Below are positions 6,329 through 6,526 of a DNA stretch of 6,526 nt, piece after piece. Below the pieces are notes generated by a model. That model had not been told where the DNA came from, did no database searches, and worked only from the letters and a program-made list of their open reading frames with translations. The position numbers were made by a program, and so were the translations under genes. The stretch is from NCBI GenBank assembly GCA_020026225.1, contig JAHHQU010000096.1, forward strand, positions 1-6,526, in the 5' to 3' direction. Position 1 is the first letter of the stretch. Every line of letters begins with the position of its first letter. The stretch is from Phocaeicola sp. (lineage in GTDB: Bacteria; Bacteroidota; Bacteroidia; Bacteroidales; Bacteroidaceae).

Positions 6329-6526
6329 CTATGTTTTTCTGTATTTCTCCCGCAGCCCCTCATAGCCTTCCTTCGCTTTCCGGAGCATCTCCTCATGGGT
6401 GTAAAACTCCCACTGTAGATTCTCCGCACCCAAATCTAGGGACATAAGGCCATCCTGAAAGTATCTATTCGGATCGAAGTCCAGATCACGTTCGATATTC
6501 TGTCTCCACTCCGTTTCCCGAACCTC
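6329..6526 (-). CDS. C-terminal 65 codons of an unidentified gene, cut by the right edge
   Basis: An open frame enters from the right edge and ends at TAG (6331-6329). The 65 residues contain DLDFDPNRYFQDGLMSLDLG and end in a charged, helical-looking tail, FYTHEEMLRKAKEGYEGLRE, followed by KYRKT. The sequence is soluble in character, rich in Glu, Lys, Arg and aromatic residues, with no membrane segment. I do not recognise the family. GC is about half here (30 of 60 bases at 6361-6420) against 21 of 60 inside the regulator gene at 5461-5520, so its history may differ from that of its neighbour. No terminator is visible between its stop and the regulator promoter. The true start lies outside the window. 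Confidence 0.65.
   Translation of the reverse strand, partial: EVRETEWRQNIERDLDFDPNRYFQDGLMSLDLGAENLQWEFYTHEEMLRKAKEGYEGLREKYRKT

Noticed and set aside
1..6526. CRISPR arrays, tRNA or rRNA genes, insertion sequences, riboswitches
   Set aside because: I looked for repeated units, cloverleaf shapes, transposase motifs and known riboswitch patterns by eye and saw none. In particular no NiCo or cobalamin riboswitch core is apparent in the 130-base gap before the permease.

Overview
The window reads as low-to-moderate GC Firmicute DNA, most likely a gut-type Clostridium relative (Oscillospiraceae or Lachnospiraceae style). The signs are strong AAAGGAG/GAGGTG ribosome binding sites before nearly every gene, a TTG start, and a lipoprotein with a short basic signal peptide, a LAAC lipobox and an acidic/Thr-rich linker. 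No species-level marker is visible. Every gene I can support lies on the minus strand, so transcription runs from right to left.

Layout in transcription order. (1) 6526-6329: the last 65 codons of an unidentified gene cut by the right edge. (2) 6328-6148: an intergenic region with a good sigma-A-type promoter flanked by a widely spaced inverted repeat. (3) 6147-5134: an AraC-family regulator starting at TTG, with a cysteine-rich N-terminal half. (4) 5133-5004: a control region holding a weak candidate promoter, a 22-bp palindrome and a Rho-independent terminator. (5) 5003-146: five tightly packed genes for a complete nickel/peptide-family ABC importer, in the order permease, permease, ATPase, ATPase, lipoprotein. 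(6) 145-29: a perfect 14-bp hairpin whose core is almost the same palindrome as in (4). (7) 28-1: the ribosome binding site and first nine codons of a further gene.

How it works together. The lipoprotein should capture a ligand at the outer face of the membrane. The two permeases form the channel and the two short ATPases drive import. The binding protein looks most like NikA: it shares the spacing of the C-terminal region, including a histidine where NikA has the metal-contacting His416. Both ATPases lack the C-terminal oligo_HPY extension of Opp/Dpp ATPases, as NikD/NikE do. The best guess for cargo is therefore a metal-chelate (nickel, cobalt, zinc or iron bound to a small metallophore), not a peptide. 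The AraC protein, with seven cysteines between residues 78 and 129, is the natural candidate for a ligand- or metal-responsive activator. The palindromes before the transporter and before the next gene suggest a second, possibly metal-responsive, layer of control. No metallophore biosynthesis gene is in view; one could lie beyond the left edge.
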